This document shows, in pieces, positions 37,827 to 47,316 of a stretch of DNA of 64,000 nucleotides; the stretch's first letter is position 1, and every line of letters starts with the position of its first letter. Source of the DNA: Ewingella americana ATCC 33852. GTDB lineage: Bacteria; Pseudomonadota; Gammaproteobacteria; Enterobacterales; Enterobacteriaceae. The stretch lies in NCBI RefSeq assembly GCF_000735345.1, contig NZ_JMPJ01000069.1:1-64000 (forward strand), read 5' to 3'. Position numbers and translations under genes: made by a program. The notes beneath the pieces were generated by a model. That model was not told the origin of the DNA. It did no database searches and saw only the letters and a list, made by a program, of their open reading frames with translations.

Positions 37827-39008
37827 TTATCCCCCCTGAGTAGAGGCTGCGGGCTGCTGAAGCAGATTACGCACCCGAGTTTGCATCAGTTTTTCCAGCA
37901 TCGGCTGGCTTTTCAGCTGCTCCGGGACATCCATCGAAATAGACTGCTGGCTCAGGTTATCCACATCTTCAAGGAAAGCTTTGGTCGCTGGGTCGCTGGT
38001 ATCGAAGTAGGCACGAACCCAGGTGGAAACAGATTCAAGAGACTGTTTGTAGATCTCATCCTGATGGCGCGGCACGGCCTGTGCGGCAATCAGCAGCTTG
38101 GAGCGAATGTTCTCACGCAGATAGACATCTTGATTCGGCGCCAGCAGAGGCTCTGCACTGCTATCGCGACGGCGAATAGTGATGAAATCTGACATGAAGT
38201 TATGCCAGCTCTTGGTGAGGTTTTGACGCCATTCGCTGAGGGAGCTGGACAGGCTGGTGCCGTCGTCGTCCATCGGCGCTTCGTCACTGTCGTTATCGGC
38301 CAGACGCAGGTTATCTACCTGATTAGTCAGCTGATTAGTCTTCAGAATGATGCCGTCGAAGTCGACCTGAGTCACCGCCGACAGGCTCGACACATCCTCA
38401 TTCAGTGCGCGACGCACCTCAATCAGGCTTGGGTCGTTCATGTCGGCCAGACTGGCGTCGGCGCTTTTCAGCAGCGCGGCCGCGGTAGTGACGTCTTGGT
38501 CGCTCCACAGCTTGCGACCGGCCAGTTTCACCAAGAAGTCGGCCTGGGCCAGCAGCCAAGTTTTGGCATCGCTACCGGAAATGCTGGCGACTTTGTCCTG
38601 CAATTCATTAAGCTGGCGGCTGAAAGAGGCTTCCTGACGCTCGCTGGTCTGCTGCGATTTGTCTTGTTGGCTGAGCAGGTCGGCAATTTGCTGCTTGTCC
38701 TGCTGCTGGGTTTTCTGCAAGGCAATAAGTTGGTCTTGTAACTCATCAACTGCCGCCGTTTGCTTCAGTCCCTGAGTGTGTCCGTGATAGTAAAGACCCG
38801 CCCCTAAGGCAATCACCAATACGATGGCGATAGCACCCAGAACTGGCGCAGTGCGTTGTTTTTTACGCAAAGCATTCAGCTGCTCATTTTGCTGATCTAA
38901 CTGAATATCTTGTGGTTTTTCACGGCGATCAACATCTGGCTGTTGGGGGCTCTCAGCCGCAGGGGTGATCATGTCATCCTGTGCGGAAGGATTTTTTTGT
39001 TCCGTCAT
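37827..39008 (-). CDS. hemX: HemX, membrane protein of the heme operon
   Basis: The 393-residue protein has a polar N-terminal tail, one membrane segment (about 52-72, [20 protein letters not shown]), and a long extracytoplasmic region with coiled-coil and Gln-rich stretches ([20 protein letters not shown]). It was once annotated as a uroporphyrinogen methyltransferase but lacks the SAM-binding SUMT motifs. It belongs to the hemCDXY operon, with a 22-base gap after hemD. The biochemical role is not established. Confidence 0.92.
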   Translation of the reverse strand: MTEQKNPSAQDDMITPAAESPQQPDVDRREKPQDIQLDQQNEQLNALRKKQRTAPVLGAIAIVLVIALGAGLYYHGHTQGLKQTAAVDELQDQLIALQKTQQQDKQQIADLLSQQDKSQQTSERQEASFSRQLNELQDKVASISGSDAKTWLLAQADFLVKLAGRKLWSDQDVTTAAALLKSADASLADMNDPSLIEVRRALNEDVSSLSAVTQVDFDGIILKTNQLTNQVDNLRLADNDSDEAPMDDDGTSLSSSLSEWRQNLTKSWHNFMSDFITIRRRDSSAEPLLAPNQDVYLRENIRSKLLIAAQAVPRHQDEIYKQSLESVSTWVRAYFDTSDPATKAFLEDVDNLSQQSISMDVPEQLKSQPMLEKLMQTRVRNLLQQPAASTQGG

Positions 39009-39030
39009 CTTGGCACATCCCTTAGTCAGG

Positions 39031-39771
39031 TTATTTTAATGCACGAATTAGCGCATCATTATCTGCGTTTTCGGCGACCCGAATATCCTGCCAGCCAAAT
39101 TGGCGGGCGAGGGTCGCCAAGCGTTCACTGACCACTATCAGGCTACAGCGCAGTAACCAAGATTGGCGATAGTAATCAGGAACTAACGTATAAAGTTGTT
39201 CTAACATTTCTCCACTGGTGACCACCAGCGTATTGATACCGGCGCGCTGCCAGCTCGAGCTTTGCTCGCTGCCATCATAATGAATCTGGCTACGCTGGTA
39301 GCACTCACAGTATGTCACTTCGACGCCGCGTTCCCGCAGCGTTTCAGCCAACAGTTCACGCCCACCATTACCGCGCAAAATCAGCGCTTTTTTGCCTGCC
39401 AGATGTTGTAAGTCGGGCAGGTTGAGCAGCACTTCGCTGGTTTCGCCATCGTGAGGATAGATAACCGGCAGGCTACTCACGCGATGGAAAAGCAGGCCGG
39501 TGGTGCGGCCAATGGCGTAATAATTGACGTGCTCAGGCCATGACTGATTTGCCTGCTGCAAAGCACGTTCCGCGTACTTAACAACATGCTGGGAAAGCAC
39601 AAACACCAAGTCATGCTGGTTTAAAGAGGATAGCAGGTTCGGCAGAACCGCGAGCTCCCTTCCCGGCGCAAATTCAATCAAAGGGGAGTGATAGGCAACC
39701 CGACCAAGCGTTCTTAGTCTACTGACCAACAGTTCTCCCGAGGGAGAGGGGCGGGTTACCAATATACTCAT
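39031..39771 (-). CDS. hemD: uroporphyrinogen-III synthase
   Basis: The 246-residue cytoplasmic enzyme closes hydroxymethylbilane with inversion of ring D to give uroporphyrinogen III, the branch point for heme, siroheme and cobalamin. The family is weakly conserved; recognisable parts are [20 protein letters not shown] at the N-terminus and [16 protein letters not shown] in the second domain. It overlaps the hemC stop by four bases. Confidence 0.93.
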   Translation of the reverse strand: MSILVTRPSPSGELLVSRLRTLGRVAYHSPLIEFAPGRELAVLPNLLSSLNQHDLVFVLSQHVVKYAERALQQANQSWPEHVNYYAIGRTTGLLFHRVSSLPVIYPHDGETSEVLLNLPDLQHLAGKKALILRGNGGRELLAETLRERGVEVTYCECYQRSQIHYDGSEQSSSWQRAGINTLVVTSGEMLEQLYTLVPDYYRQSWLLRCSLIVVSERLATLARQFGWQDIRVAENADNDALIRALK

Positions 39772-40709
39772 TTTGGTGGGTTACCTTGGTAGACTTCTTG
39801 CAGGATCTCACGGGCACCCTTGGCCAGCAGCTCTTCGGCCAAGTCAACGCCCATACGCTCGGCATCTGCCGTGTTTCCACGGCGTTCGCCACGCACCATT
39901 TGGCTGCCATCGGGTGCGCCAACCAAGGCGCGAAGCCAGATTTGGTCGCCGTCGATTTCAGCATAGCTGCCAATCGGCACCTGACACCCACCTTCAAGGC
40001 GCGTATTCATGGCGCGTTCGGCCAGCACGCGCAGTGTGGTTTCGCGGTGTGCCAGCGGAGCAAGCAGGGCGCGGGTTTCGCTGTCATCAAGACGGCATTC
40101 GATCCCCACAGCCCCTTGGCCCACGGCCGGCAAGCACTCTTCCGGCGTCAGCGCGGTGCGCACACGGTCTTGCAAATTGAGGCGATTCAGGCCAGCGACG
40201 GCGAGAATAATCGCGTCGTAGTCGCCGTTATCGAGCTTCGCCAGACGGGTGCCGACGTTGCCGCGTAAATCGCGAATCACTAGATCAGGGCGCTGTTCGC
40301 GCAGCTGGCACTGACGGCGCAGGCTCGAAGTACCCACGACGCTGCCTTCTGGCAGGTCGGCGAGGCTGGCGTAATGGTTGGAGACGAAGGCGTCACGCGG
40401 GTCATCGCGCTCGCAAATCGTCACCAGACCTAAGCCTTCCGGGAATTCCACCGGAACGTCTTTCATTGAGTGAACCGCGATATCCGCGCGGCCGTCGAGC
40501 ATGGCTAATTCCAGCTCTTTGACGAACAGACCTTTACCGCCCACCTTGGCCAGCGGGGTGTCTAAAATGATGTCGCCTTTGGTGACCATCGGAACCAGTT
40601 CGACCTGCAAACCGGGATGACAAGCCATTAATTGCTTCTGAACGTACTGTGCCTGCCACAGAGCCAGCGGGCTCTGTCGGGTGGCAATTCGAATGATTTT
40701 GTCTAACAT
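39768..40709 (-). CDS. hemC: hydroxymethylbilane synthase (porphobilinogen deaminase)
   Basis: The 313-residue enzyme polymerises four porphobilinogens to hydroxymethylbilane. The dipyrromethane cofactor attachment site is Cys242 in [12 protein letters not shown], at the E. coli number, and the substrate-binding SLRRQCQL and LRGNVGTRL arginine motifs are present. It is the first gene of hemCDXY and is divergent from cyaA across 374 bp. Confidence 0.97.
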   Translation of the reverse strand: MLDKIIRIATRQSPLALWQAQYVQKQLMACHPGLQVELVPMVTKGDIILDTPLAKVGGKGLFVKELELAMLDGRADIAVHSMKDVPVEFPEGLGLVTICERDDPRDAFVSNHYASLADLPEGSVVGTSSLRRQCQLREQRPDLVIRDLRGNVGTRLAKLDNGDYDAIILAVAGLNRLNLQDRVRTALTPEECLPAVGQGAVGIECRLDDSETRALLAPLAHRETTLRVLAERAMNTRLEGGCQVPIGSYAEIDGDQIWLRALVGAPDGSQMVRGERRGNTADAERMGVDLAEELLAKGAREILQEVYQGNPPK

Positions 40710-40966
40710 GCTTGTTACCGTTTTACTATTTCGCTGACCATCCTACCACCGACAGAGGAAAGCTGTCAGCGTAAGAAGCCATCGCGAGCATCCATCGCTT
40801 TGTGACGATAATTTGCAAACGGGCAGTAAATTGCATGATTTTGTTAAAAGGTAATAAAGGAAAGAAAGCAGCACAAAAGGGAATTGTTACGCAGGTGTTA
40901 AAGAAGTAAAATGCATAGTAGCAGAAGAATAATTGTGGTGCGTTACTTCCTTTACGGTCAATCGGC

Positions 40967-40988
40967 AAGGTGTTAAATTGATCACGTT
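40967..40988. promoter_or_regulatory. CRP site in the cyaA promoter region
   Basis: AAGGTGTTAAATTGATCACG followed by TT fits TGTGA-N6-TCACA well (TGTTA-N6-TCACG) and has nearly the same sequence as the CRP site at cyaA P2 in E. coli, where cAMP-CRP represses adenylate cyclase synthesis. It is about 100 bp before the cyaA start. The rest of the 374-bp hemC-cyaA gap (40710-41083) should hold promoters for both genes, but I assign none. Confidence 0.8.
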
Positions 40989-41083
40989 TCCAGCATTTAT
41001 CCGTCAACTAATTCTGCTTTTCGACAAATGACGGCTTTGGAACGGGGTTATTTCGAGACACTGGAAAATCAGGCGAAAAAGTC

Positions 41084-43642
41084 TTGTACTTGTATATCGA
41101 GACATTGAAGCAGAGATTGGATGCGATCAACCAACTTCGCGTAGATCGCGCCTTAGCGGCCATGGGGCCGGCTTTCCAACAGGTCTACAGTCTTCTGCCA
41201 GTTTTACTACATCACCATCATCCTTTGATGCCGGGATACCTTGAGGGCAAGGTTCCTCACGGCGTCTGCATCTTCACGCCTGATGATACCCAAAACGACT
41301 ACCTTGCCGATCTTCAAGAGAAATGGGGCAGCCCGCTTGATGAGATGGCCAAAGGTGAACTGCCGATCACCGGCGTTTACTCCATGGGTAGCACCTCTTC
41401 TATTGGTCAAAGCCACAACTCGGACTTAGATATCTGGGTGTGCCACCAATCCTGGCTCGACAACGAAGAACGCAACCGCCTGCAGGAAAAATGCAGCCTG
41501 CTGGAGAAATGGGCCGCGTCGCTGGGCGTGGAGCTGAGCTTCTTCCTGATCGACGAAAACCGCTTCCGCCACAATGAAAGTGGCAGCCTTGGCGGCGAAG
41601 ACTGTGGTTCGACCCAGCACATTTTACTGCTCGATGAATTCTACCGTACTGCCGTGCGTCTGGCCGGGAAACGTATTCTGTGGAATATGGTGCCGGGCGA
41701 GGAAGAGGGGCATTACGACGAGTACGTCCTGTCGCTGTATGCGCAGGGCGCGCTGACACCAAACGAATGGCTGGATCTCGGCGGTCTGAGCACGCTGTCT
41801 GCCGAAGAGTATTTCGGTGCCAGCCTGTGGCAGCTGTATAAGAGTATCGACTCGCCTTACAAAGCGGTGCTGAAAACCCTGCTGCTGGAAGCCTATTCGT
41901 GGGAGTACCCGAATACCCAGCTGTTGGCGATGGACATCAAACAGCGCCTGCATCAGGGCGAAATCGTCTGTTTCGGCCTCGACTCTTACTGCATGATGCT
42001 CGACCGCGTAACCCGCTACCTCACTCAGATTGAAGACACCACTCGCCTCGATTTAGTCCGCCGCTGCTTCTACTTAAAAGTGTGCGAAAAGCTGTCGCGC
42101 TCCCGCGCTTCGGTGGGCTGGCGTCGCGAAATCCTGACCCAACTGGTCAGCGAGTGGGGCTGGAGCGAAGAGCGTCTAGCGATTCTGGATAACCGGGCGA
42201 ACTGGAAAATCGAGCGCGTCCGCGAGGCGCACAACGAGTTGCTGGACGCCATGATGCAGAGCTACCGTAACCTGATTCGTTTCGCGCGCCGCAACAACTT
42301 AAGCGTCAGTGCCAGCCCGCAGGATATCGGCGTGCTGACCCGTAAGTTGTACGCCGCGTTTGAAGCCCTGCCGGGCAAGGTGACGCTGGTTAACCCGCAG
42401 ATCTCCCCTGACTTATCAGAAAGCGACCTGACCTTCATCCACGTGCCGATTGGCCGGGCGAACCGCGCGGGTTGGTATCTGTATAACCAGTCGCCGTCGA
42501 TGGAGTCCATCGTCAGCCATCAGCCGCTGGAATATAACCGCTATCTGAACAAGCTGGTGGCTTGGGCCTACTTCAACGGCCTGCTGACACCAACCACGCG
42601 CCTGCATATCAAGAGTGGCAACCTGTGCGATATCGCCAAGCTGCGTGAACTGGTGGCCGACGTGGCGCACCATTTCCCGCTGCGTTTGCCGGCTCCGACG
42701 CCAAAAGCGCTCTATAGCCCGTGTGAAATCCGCCATCTGGCGATTATCGTGAATCTCGAGCATGACCCGACCGCGGCCTTCCGCAATCAGGTGGTGCATT
42801 TCGACTTCCGCAAGCTGGACGTCTTCAGCTTCGGCCAGCAACAGCAGTGTCTGGTGGGCAGTATTGACCTGCTTTACCGTAACTCGTGGAACGAAGTGCG
42901 TACTCTGCATTTCAGCGGCGAGCAGGCTGTGTTGGAAGCGCTGAAAACTATTCTGGGCAAAATGCATCAGGACGCCGCGCCGCCGGAATCGGTGGAAGTG
43001 TTCTGCTACAGCCAGCATCTGCGCGGTTTGATTCGCACCCGTATTCAGCAGCTGGTGTCCGAGTGCATCGAGCTGCGCCTGTCGAGCAAACGCCTCGAGC
43101 CGGGCCGCTTCAAAGCCGTGCGCGTGGCCGGGCAGACGTGGGGATTATTCTTCGAACGCCTGAGCGTGTCGGTGCAGAAGCTGGAAAATGCCATTGAGTT
43201 CTACGGCGCAATTTCCAACAACAAACTGCACGGCCTGTCAGTCAAAGTGCAGACCGACCAAGCGCATCTTCCGGCGGTGATTGATGGCTATGCCAGCGAA
43301 GGCATCATCCAGTTCTTCTTTGAAGAGGGGAATGATGAGGTGGGTTTCAACATCTATATACTGGATGAAGCCAACCGCGTTGAGGTTTACCACCACTGTG
43401 AAGGCAGTAAAGAGGATTTGGTGCGTGACGTGAGCCGCTTCTACTCGTCATCCCACGACCGCTTTACCTATGGTTCGAGCTTTATCAATTTCAACTTGCC
43501 GCAGTTCTACCAGATTGTTTCGCTTGATGACCGCACGCAGGTGATCCCGTTCCGCAGCAACCCGCTGTCCCATCTTTGCGCCACCGTGGGCGACAACGCG
43601 CCTGAATCGGCAAAAGTACCGCAGCGCTTCCAGCTTCATTAA
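41084..43642 (+). CDS. cyaA: class I adenylate cyclase
   Basis: This 852-residue enzyme makes cAMP for CRP. The N-terminal catalytic domain has GSTSSIGQS (102-110), Ser103, Ser113 and the metal-binding Asp114 and Asp116 (DLDIW); the C-terminal half is the glucose-responsive regulatory domain controlled by EIIA-Glc. The start is TTG at 41084 ([20 protein letters not shown]), as in E. coli, where this poor start codon limits synthesis; no strong Shine-Dalgarno is seen. The C-terminal tail differs from that of E. coli. The frataxin gene cyaY that normally follows is absent. Confidence 0.97.
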   Translation: MYLYIETLKQRLDAINQLRVDRALAAMGPAFQQVYSLLPVLLHHHHPLMPGYLEGKVPHGVCIFTPDDTQNDYLADLQEKWGSPLDEMAKGELPITGVYSMGSTSSIGQSHNSDLDIWVCHQSWLDNEERNRLQEKCSLLEKWAASLGVELSFFLIDENRFRHNESGSLGGEDCGSTQHILLLDEFYRTAVRLAGKRILWNMVPGEEEGHYDEYVLSLYAQGALTPNEWLDLGGLSTLSAEEYFGASLWQLYKSIDSPYKAVLKTLLLEAYSWEYPNTQLLAMDIKQRLHQGEIVCFGLDSYCMMLDRVTRYLTQIEDTTRLDLVRRCFYLKVCEKLSRSRASVGWRREILTQLVSEWGWSEERLAILDNRANWKIERVREAHNELLDAMMQSYRNLIRFARRNNLSVSASPQDIGVLTRKLYAAFEALPGKVTLVNPQISPDLSESDLTFIHVPIGRANRAGWYLYNQSPSMESIVSHQPLEYNRYLNKLVAWAYFNGLLTPTTRLHIKSGNLCDIAKLRELVADVAHHFPLRLPAPTPKALYSPCEIRHLAIIVNLEHDPTAAFRNQVVHFDFRKLDVFSFGQQQQCLVGSIDLLYRNSWNEVRTLHFSGEQAVLEALKTILGKMHQDAAPPESVEVFCYSQHLRGLIRTRIQQLVSECIELRLSSKRLEPGRFKAVRVAGQTWGLFFERLSVSVQKLENAIEFYGAISNNKLHGLSVKVQTDQAHLPAVIDGYASEGIIQFFFEEGNDEVGFNIYILDEANRVEVYHHCEGSKEDLVRDVSRFYSSSHDRFTYGSSFINFNLPQFYQIVSLDDRTQVIPFRSNPLSHLCATVGDNAPESAKVPQRFQLH

Positions 43643-43778
43643 TCTCTCCCATTGGAGATAGGCTTTCTTCGCACCAAACGACTAAAACCTGCGGCCTGAA
43701 ATCGTCATTCCTATTGCTTTTCATGATCCACCTGCGATTATAGAGAGCTTGGTCGCATGAATTACAGGCATTCATAAA

Positions 43779-43982
43779 ATGAAAAACGCTTTACGCTGGT
43801 CTTTGGCCGCGACATTACTCTTTTCGCTCTCTGGCTGTGGACTCAAAGGTCCACTCTATTTCCCGCCAGCCGATGGCTCGACGACCAATAAAAATGGTCA
43901 GGTTAAAGGCACGCCGGGCGATGGTTCTTCGCAAGAAAATGGCGTTTCACCAGAAAAGCTCGGTACCAAAACGCGCGACTAA
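43779..43982 (+). CDS. lptM: LptM (YifL), LPS-assembly lipoprotein
   Basis: This 67-residue lipoprotein has a type II signal peptide with lipobox LSGC (Cys20) followed by GLKGPLYFPPAD, the conserved part of the family; the remaining tail is low-complexity and divergent. In E. coli LptM associates with the LptD-LptE translocon and promotes LptD oxidative maturation. The gene lies between cyaA and dapF, but only 136 bp from cyaA because cyaY is missing. Confidence 0.92.
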   Translation: MKNALRWSLAATLLFSLSGCGLKGPLYFPPADGSTTNKNGQVKGTPGDGSSQENGVSPEKLGTKTRD

Positions 43983-44001
43983 CTGAGTGAACATATTGCG
44001 C

Positions 44002-44024
44002 TTCCGGTAAGATTTTTACCGGAA
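44002..44024. other. perfect 9-bp hairpin between lptM and dapF
   Basis: TTCCGGTAA-GATTT-TTACCGGAA lies 19 nt after the lptM stop. No T tract follows on the plus strand, so it is probably not a terminator; it may protect or process the mRNA between lptM and dapF. Confidence 0.45.
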
Positions 44025-44084
44025 AACACAGTAGATTAAGGGATCATTGCGACTGGATTTGACCAGCGGTAAGCGGAGTAAAAT

Positions 44085-44909
44085 ATGCAGTTCTCCAAAA
44101 TGCACGGCCTGGGCAACGACTTTATGGTCGTCGATGCCGTCACTCAAAATGTTTATTTCTCTCCAGAATTGATCCGTCGTCTGTCCGATCGTTTTCGCGG
44201 CGTTGGTTTTGACCAACTGCTGGTGGTTGAGCCACCTTACGATCCCGAGTTAGATTTCCATTACCGTATTTTCAATGCGGATGGCAGCGAAGTTGCCCAG
44301 TGTGGCAACGGCGCGCGTTGCTTTGCCCGCTTTGTTCGCATTAAAGGCTTAACCAATAAACGTGATATTCGCGTCAGTACGCAAACCGGTCGCATGGTAT
44401 TAACCGTCACCGAGGACGAACTGGTACAAGTGAATATGGGCGAGCCGATTTTTGAGCCTCAGCAAGTGCCGTTCCGCGCGCCGAAGCAGGAAAAGACCTA
44501 TATTCTTCGTGCTGAAGAACATACGGTGTTCTGCGGCGTAGTCTCGATGGGTAACCCGCACTGTGTGTTGCAGGTCGAAGATGTCACCACGGCAAGCGTT
44601 GAACTGCTGGGTCCGCTGCTGGAAAGCCACGAGCGTTTCCCTGAGCGCGTTAACGTCGGCTTTATGCAAGTAGTTGATCGTAACTCGGTCAAACTGCGCG
44701 TGTATGAGCGCGGCGCTGGCGAAACGCAGGCTTGTGGTAGCGGTGCCTGTGCGGCGGTTGCCGTCGGCATTCAACAGGGCATACTTGCGGAAGAAGTTCA
44801 GGTGGAACTGCCGGGAGGCAGCCTCGAAATTCGCTGGAAAGGGCCGGGTCATCCGCTTTATATGACCGGGCCAGCCACCCACGTATACGACGGATTTATT
44901 CATCTATGA
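44085..44909 (+). CDS. dapF: diaminopimelate epimerase
   Basis: The 274-residue PLP-independent epimerase converts LL- to meso-diaminopimelate for lysine and peptidoglycan. The two catalytic cysteines are visible: Cys73 in [10 protein letters not shown] and a second in [12 protein letters not shown] near residue 217. It begins [17 protein letters not shown] and starts a coupled series dapF-yigA-xerC-yigB in which each stop overlaps the next start, as in E. coli. Confidence 0.97.
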   Translation: MQFSKMHGLGNDFMVVDAVTQNVYFSPELIRRLSDRFRGVGFDQLLVVEPPYDPELDFHYRIFNADGSEVAQCGNGARCFARFVRIKGLTNKRDIRVSTQTGRMVLTVTEDELVQVNMGEPIFEPQQVPFRAPKQEKTYILRAEEHTVFCGVVSMGNPHCVLQVEDVTTASVELLGPLLESHERFPERVNVGFMQVVDRNSVKLRVYERGAGETQACGSGACAAVAVGIQQGILAEEVQVELPGGSLEIRWKGPGHPLYMTGPATHVYDGFIHL

Positions 44910-45610
44910 ACAATCTTGACGACCAGTTAGACGCCGCCATCGAGCTAGACGATGAAAGCGTGATGCAGTATTTGCTACAAAACCCCGACTTCTTTATCCG
45001 TAACGCGCGCAGCGTCGAGCAGATGCACGTGCCACATCCGGTTAAAGGCAGCGTTTCCTTAGTGGAATGGCAGTTGGGGCGTCAGCGTCATCACATCAGC
45101 CAACTGGAAGAAGAGATCACCTTATTAATGGAACAGGCTTCGGTGAACGAAGCCTTGTTCGGGCGTTTAATCGAGCTTCAGGCCACCCTCGCGGCGGCCA
45201 CCAGTCTGCAAGATATGCTCAACCGGCTGCAACGCTGGGCGCGCGGGCTGGGCCTCGCCGGTGCGAACGTGCGCCTGTTTAGCGAAAGCTGGCGCATTGG
45301 CGCGCCGTCTGACTTCACCCATTTAGCGCTCAGCCGCAGCGCGTTTGAATCTCTGCGTATTCAACGCCTTGGCGACACCCACCACTTCCTCGGTAGCCTG
45401 AATGGCCCCGAGCTGCTGCTGGTACTGCCGCAGGCGAAAGCCGTGGGCTCGGTTGCGCTCTCTCTGATGGGCGAGCAGGGCGAGTTGGGTATGCTGATTT
45501 TCAGCAGCCGCGACCCGCAACATTATCAGTCGGGGATGGGCACCGTGATGCTCAACCAGTTAGCGCGAATGCTGCCGGGCTTGCTGGAACGCTGGATAGA
45601 ACGGGCATGA
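44906..45610 (+). CDS. yigA: YigA, DUF484 family protein
   Basis: The 234-residue DUF484 protein has a short N-terminal acidic helix, a coiled-coil-like region ([20 protein letters not shown]), and a GAF-like C-terminal domain. Its function is unknown. It is always found beside xerC in enterics, and overlaps dapF and xerC by four bases, so it may be linked to recombinase production. Confidence 0.9.
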   Translation: MNNLDDQLDAAIELDDESVMQYLLQNPDFFIRNARSVEQMHVPHPVKGSVSLVEWQLGRQRHHISQLEEEITLLMEQASVNEALFGRLIELQATLAAATSLQDMLNRLQRWARGLGLAGANVRLFSESWRIGAPSDFTHLALSRSAFESLRIQRLGDTHHFLGSLNGPELLLVLPQAKAVGSVALSLMGEQGELGMLIFSSRDPQHYQSGMGTVMLNQLARMLPGLLERWIERA

Positions 45611-46521
45611 GCCAGCAAACTGACTCGCCGCTGAATACCGCAGTCGAGGCTTTTTTGCGTTATCTGCGGGTTGAGCGCCAGCTCAGTCCCCTCACTTCAA
45701 CCAGCTACGGACGCCAGCTCGAAACGCTGGTGGCCATGGCCTCTGAAATCAATATCGCCAACTGGCAGCAGTTGGACGCCCCTAAAGTCCGCATGTTATT
45801 GGCCCGCAGTAAACGCGCCGGGCTTGGCGCCGCCAGTTTGGCTCTGCGCATGTCGGCGCTGCGCAGCTTCCTCGACTGGTTAGTGTTTCAAGGCGTGTTG
45901 CCTGCCAACCCGGCGAAAGGCATTGCCACGCCGCGCGCGCCTAAGCACCTGCCAAAAAACATCGATGTCGATGAAGTGAACAAACTGCTGGATATCGACC
46001 TCAACGACCCGCTGTCGGTGCGTGACCGCGCCATGCTGGAAGTGATGTACGGCGCGGGGCTGCGTCTGTCTGAAATGGTGGGCATCAATACGCGCCATCT
46101 GGATTTGGCCTCGGGCGAAGTGTGGGTGGTGGGTAAAGGCAGCAAAGAGCGCAAAGTGCCGATGGGCCGCACGGCGGTGACTTGGCTGGAGCACTGGCTG
46201 GAGCTGCGCGACCTGTTTGGGCCGGAAGACGACGCCTTATTCCTGTCGAGCCAAGGCAAGCGTATCTCGGCGCGCAACGTGCAAAAGCGTTTTGCCGAGT
46301 GGGGCGTCAAGCAGGGGGTGAACAGCCATATTCACCCGCACAAGCTGCGCCACTCCTTTGCGACCCACGTTCTGGAGTCGAGTGGGGATCTGCGCGCCGT
46401 GCAGGAGCTGCTGGGCCACGCGAATCTATCGACTACCCAAATCTATACCCATCTCGACTTTCAACATCTGGCGTCGGTGTACGATGCCGCACATCCACGC
46501 GCTAAACGAGGAAAAACCTGA
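45607..46521 (+). CDS. xerC: XerC, site-specific tyrosine recombinase
   Basis: The 304-residue recombinase acts with XerD at dif to resolve chromosome dimers and at cer/psi-type plasmid sites. Catalytic residues of the tyrosine recombinase fold are all present: Arg153 (GLRLSE), Lys177 (GKGSKERK), His245-x-x-Arg248 (HKLRH), His271 (GHANLSTTQ) and nucleophile Tyr280 (IYTH). The N-terminal SAM-like core-binding domain occupies residues about 8-110. It sits in the dapF-yigA-xerC-yigB unit. Confidence 0.96.
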   Translation: MSQQTDSPLNTAVEAFLRYLRVERQLSPLTSTSYGRQLETLVAMASEINIANWQQLDAPKVRMLLARSKRAGLGAASLALRMSALRSFLDWLVFQGVLPANPAKGIATPRAPKHLPKNIDVDEVNKLLDIDLNDPLSVRDRAMLEVMYGAGLRLSEMVGINTRHLDLASGEVWVVGKGSKERKVPMGRTAVTWLEHWLELRDLFGPEDDALFLSSQGKRISARNVQKRFAEWGVKQGVNSHIHPHKLRHSFATHVLESSGDLRAVQELLGHANLSTTQIYTHLDFQHLASVYDAAHPRAKRGKT

Positions 46522-47237
46522 TGAAGTTTTACCGTCCGCTTAACCGGATTGAGGCGATCAGCTTCGATTTAGACGATACGCTTTATGACAACTATCCGGT
46601 TATCCGTCGCACCGATGTCGAAACATTGAAATTTATTCAGGGCTACCATCCGGCGCTGGCCAATCTTCAAGGCGAGTTTATCCGCGAAGTGCGCGCCGAG
46701 CTGCTGGAGCAAGACGCCGAGATTTATCACGACGTCACCGAGTGGCGGCGTCAGGCGGTATTTCACGTCATGCAGCGTTCTGGTTTGACGGAAAACGAGG
46801 CCAGCGAAGGTTCTTTCGCAGCGATGAAAAACTTCGCCCACTGGCGCAGCAAGATAACCGTTCCGCAGGAAAACCACGACGCGCTGGCGGCGTTAGCCAA
46901 ACGCTGGCCGCTGGTGGCCATCACCAATGGCAATGCCGACCCGGAAGCCTGTGGCCTGTCGCAGTATTTCCAATTTACCCTGCGCGGTGGCCCGGACGGG
47001 CGTGCCAAGCCTTACGTCGACATGTATCAGACGGCGTCTGATAAGCTCGGCATCCCCCTCGAGCAGTTCCTGCACGTCGGCGATGATCTGACCACCGATG
47101 TCGCCGGTTCAGTCAGCTGCGGCATGCAAGCTTGCTGGATAAACCTGCGCGAAGGCAATCTGATGCACGTCAAAGATGCCCGTCTATTACCTCACATTGA
47201 GATTTCGCAGTTGGCATCGCTGACAGCATTGCTATAA
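46521..47237 (+). CDS. yigB: YigB, HAD-family phosphatase (FMN/5-amino-6-ribitylaminouracil phosphatase)
   Basis: The 238-residue haloacid dehalogenase-like hydrolase has motif I SFDLDDTLYDNYP, motif II ITNGN, and motif IV HVGDDLTTDVAGS. In E. coli YigB dephosphorylates FMN and the pyrimidine intermediate of riboflavin synthesis (with YbjI/YcsE-type enzymes). It overlaps the xerC stop by one base (TGATG). The uvrD promoter begins inside its end. Confidence 0.93.
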   Translation: MKFYRPLNRIEAISFDLDDTLYDNYPVIRRTDVETLKFIQGYHPALANLQGEFIREVRAELLEQDAEIYHDVTEWRRQAVFHVMQRSGLTENEASEGSFAAMKNFAHWRSKITVPQENHDALAALAKRWPLVAITNGNADPEACGLSQYFQFTLRGGPDGRAKPYVDMYQTASDKLGIPLEQFLHVGDDLTTDVAGSVSCGMQACWINLREGNLMHVKDARLLPHIEISQLASLTALL

Positions 47238-47266
47238 TCCCCGTCATTCTCTGTATAAATTCACAG
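47211..47266 (+). promoter_or_regulatory. uvrD promoter with LexA (SOS) box
   Basis: TTGGCA (47211-47216) and TATAAT (47233-47238), 16 bp apart, form the promoter. The LexA box CTGTATAAATTCACAG (47251-47266) is a perfect CTGT-N8-ACAG and lies just downstream, over the expected start site, where bound LexA would block transcription. E. coli uvrD is likewise an SOS gene. Confidence 0.88.
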
Positions 47267-47316
47267 TAGAAAAGCGTCCTTCGTGGATGCTTTTCTCTTC
47301 CAGACCTACGGTGCCT

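Noticed and set aside
43491-43775. 94-codon minus-strand open frame in the cyaA-lptM gap, as a possible cyaY.
   Set aside because: The translation has no frataxin motifs and most of it overlaps the end of cyaA.
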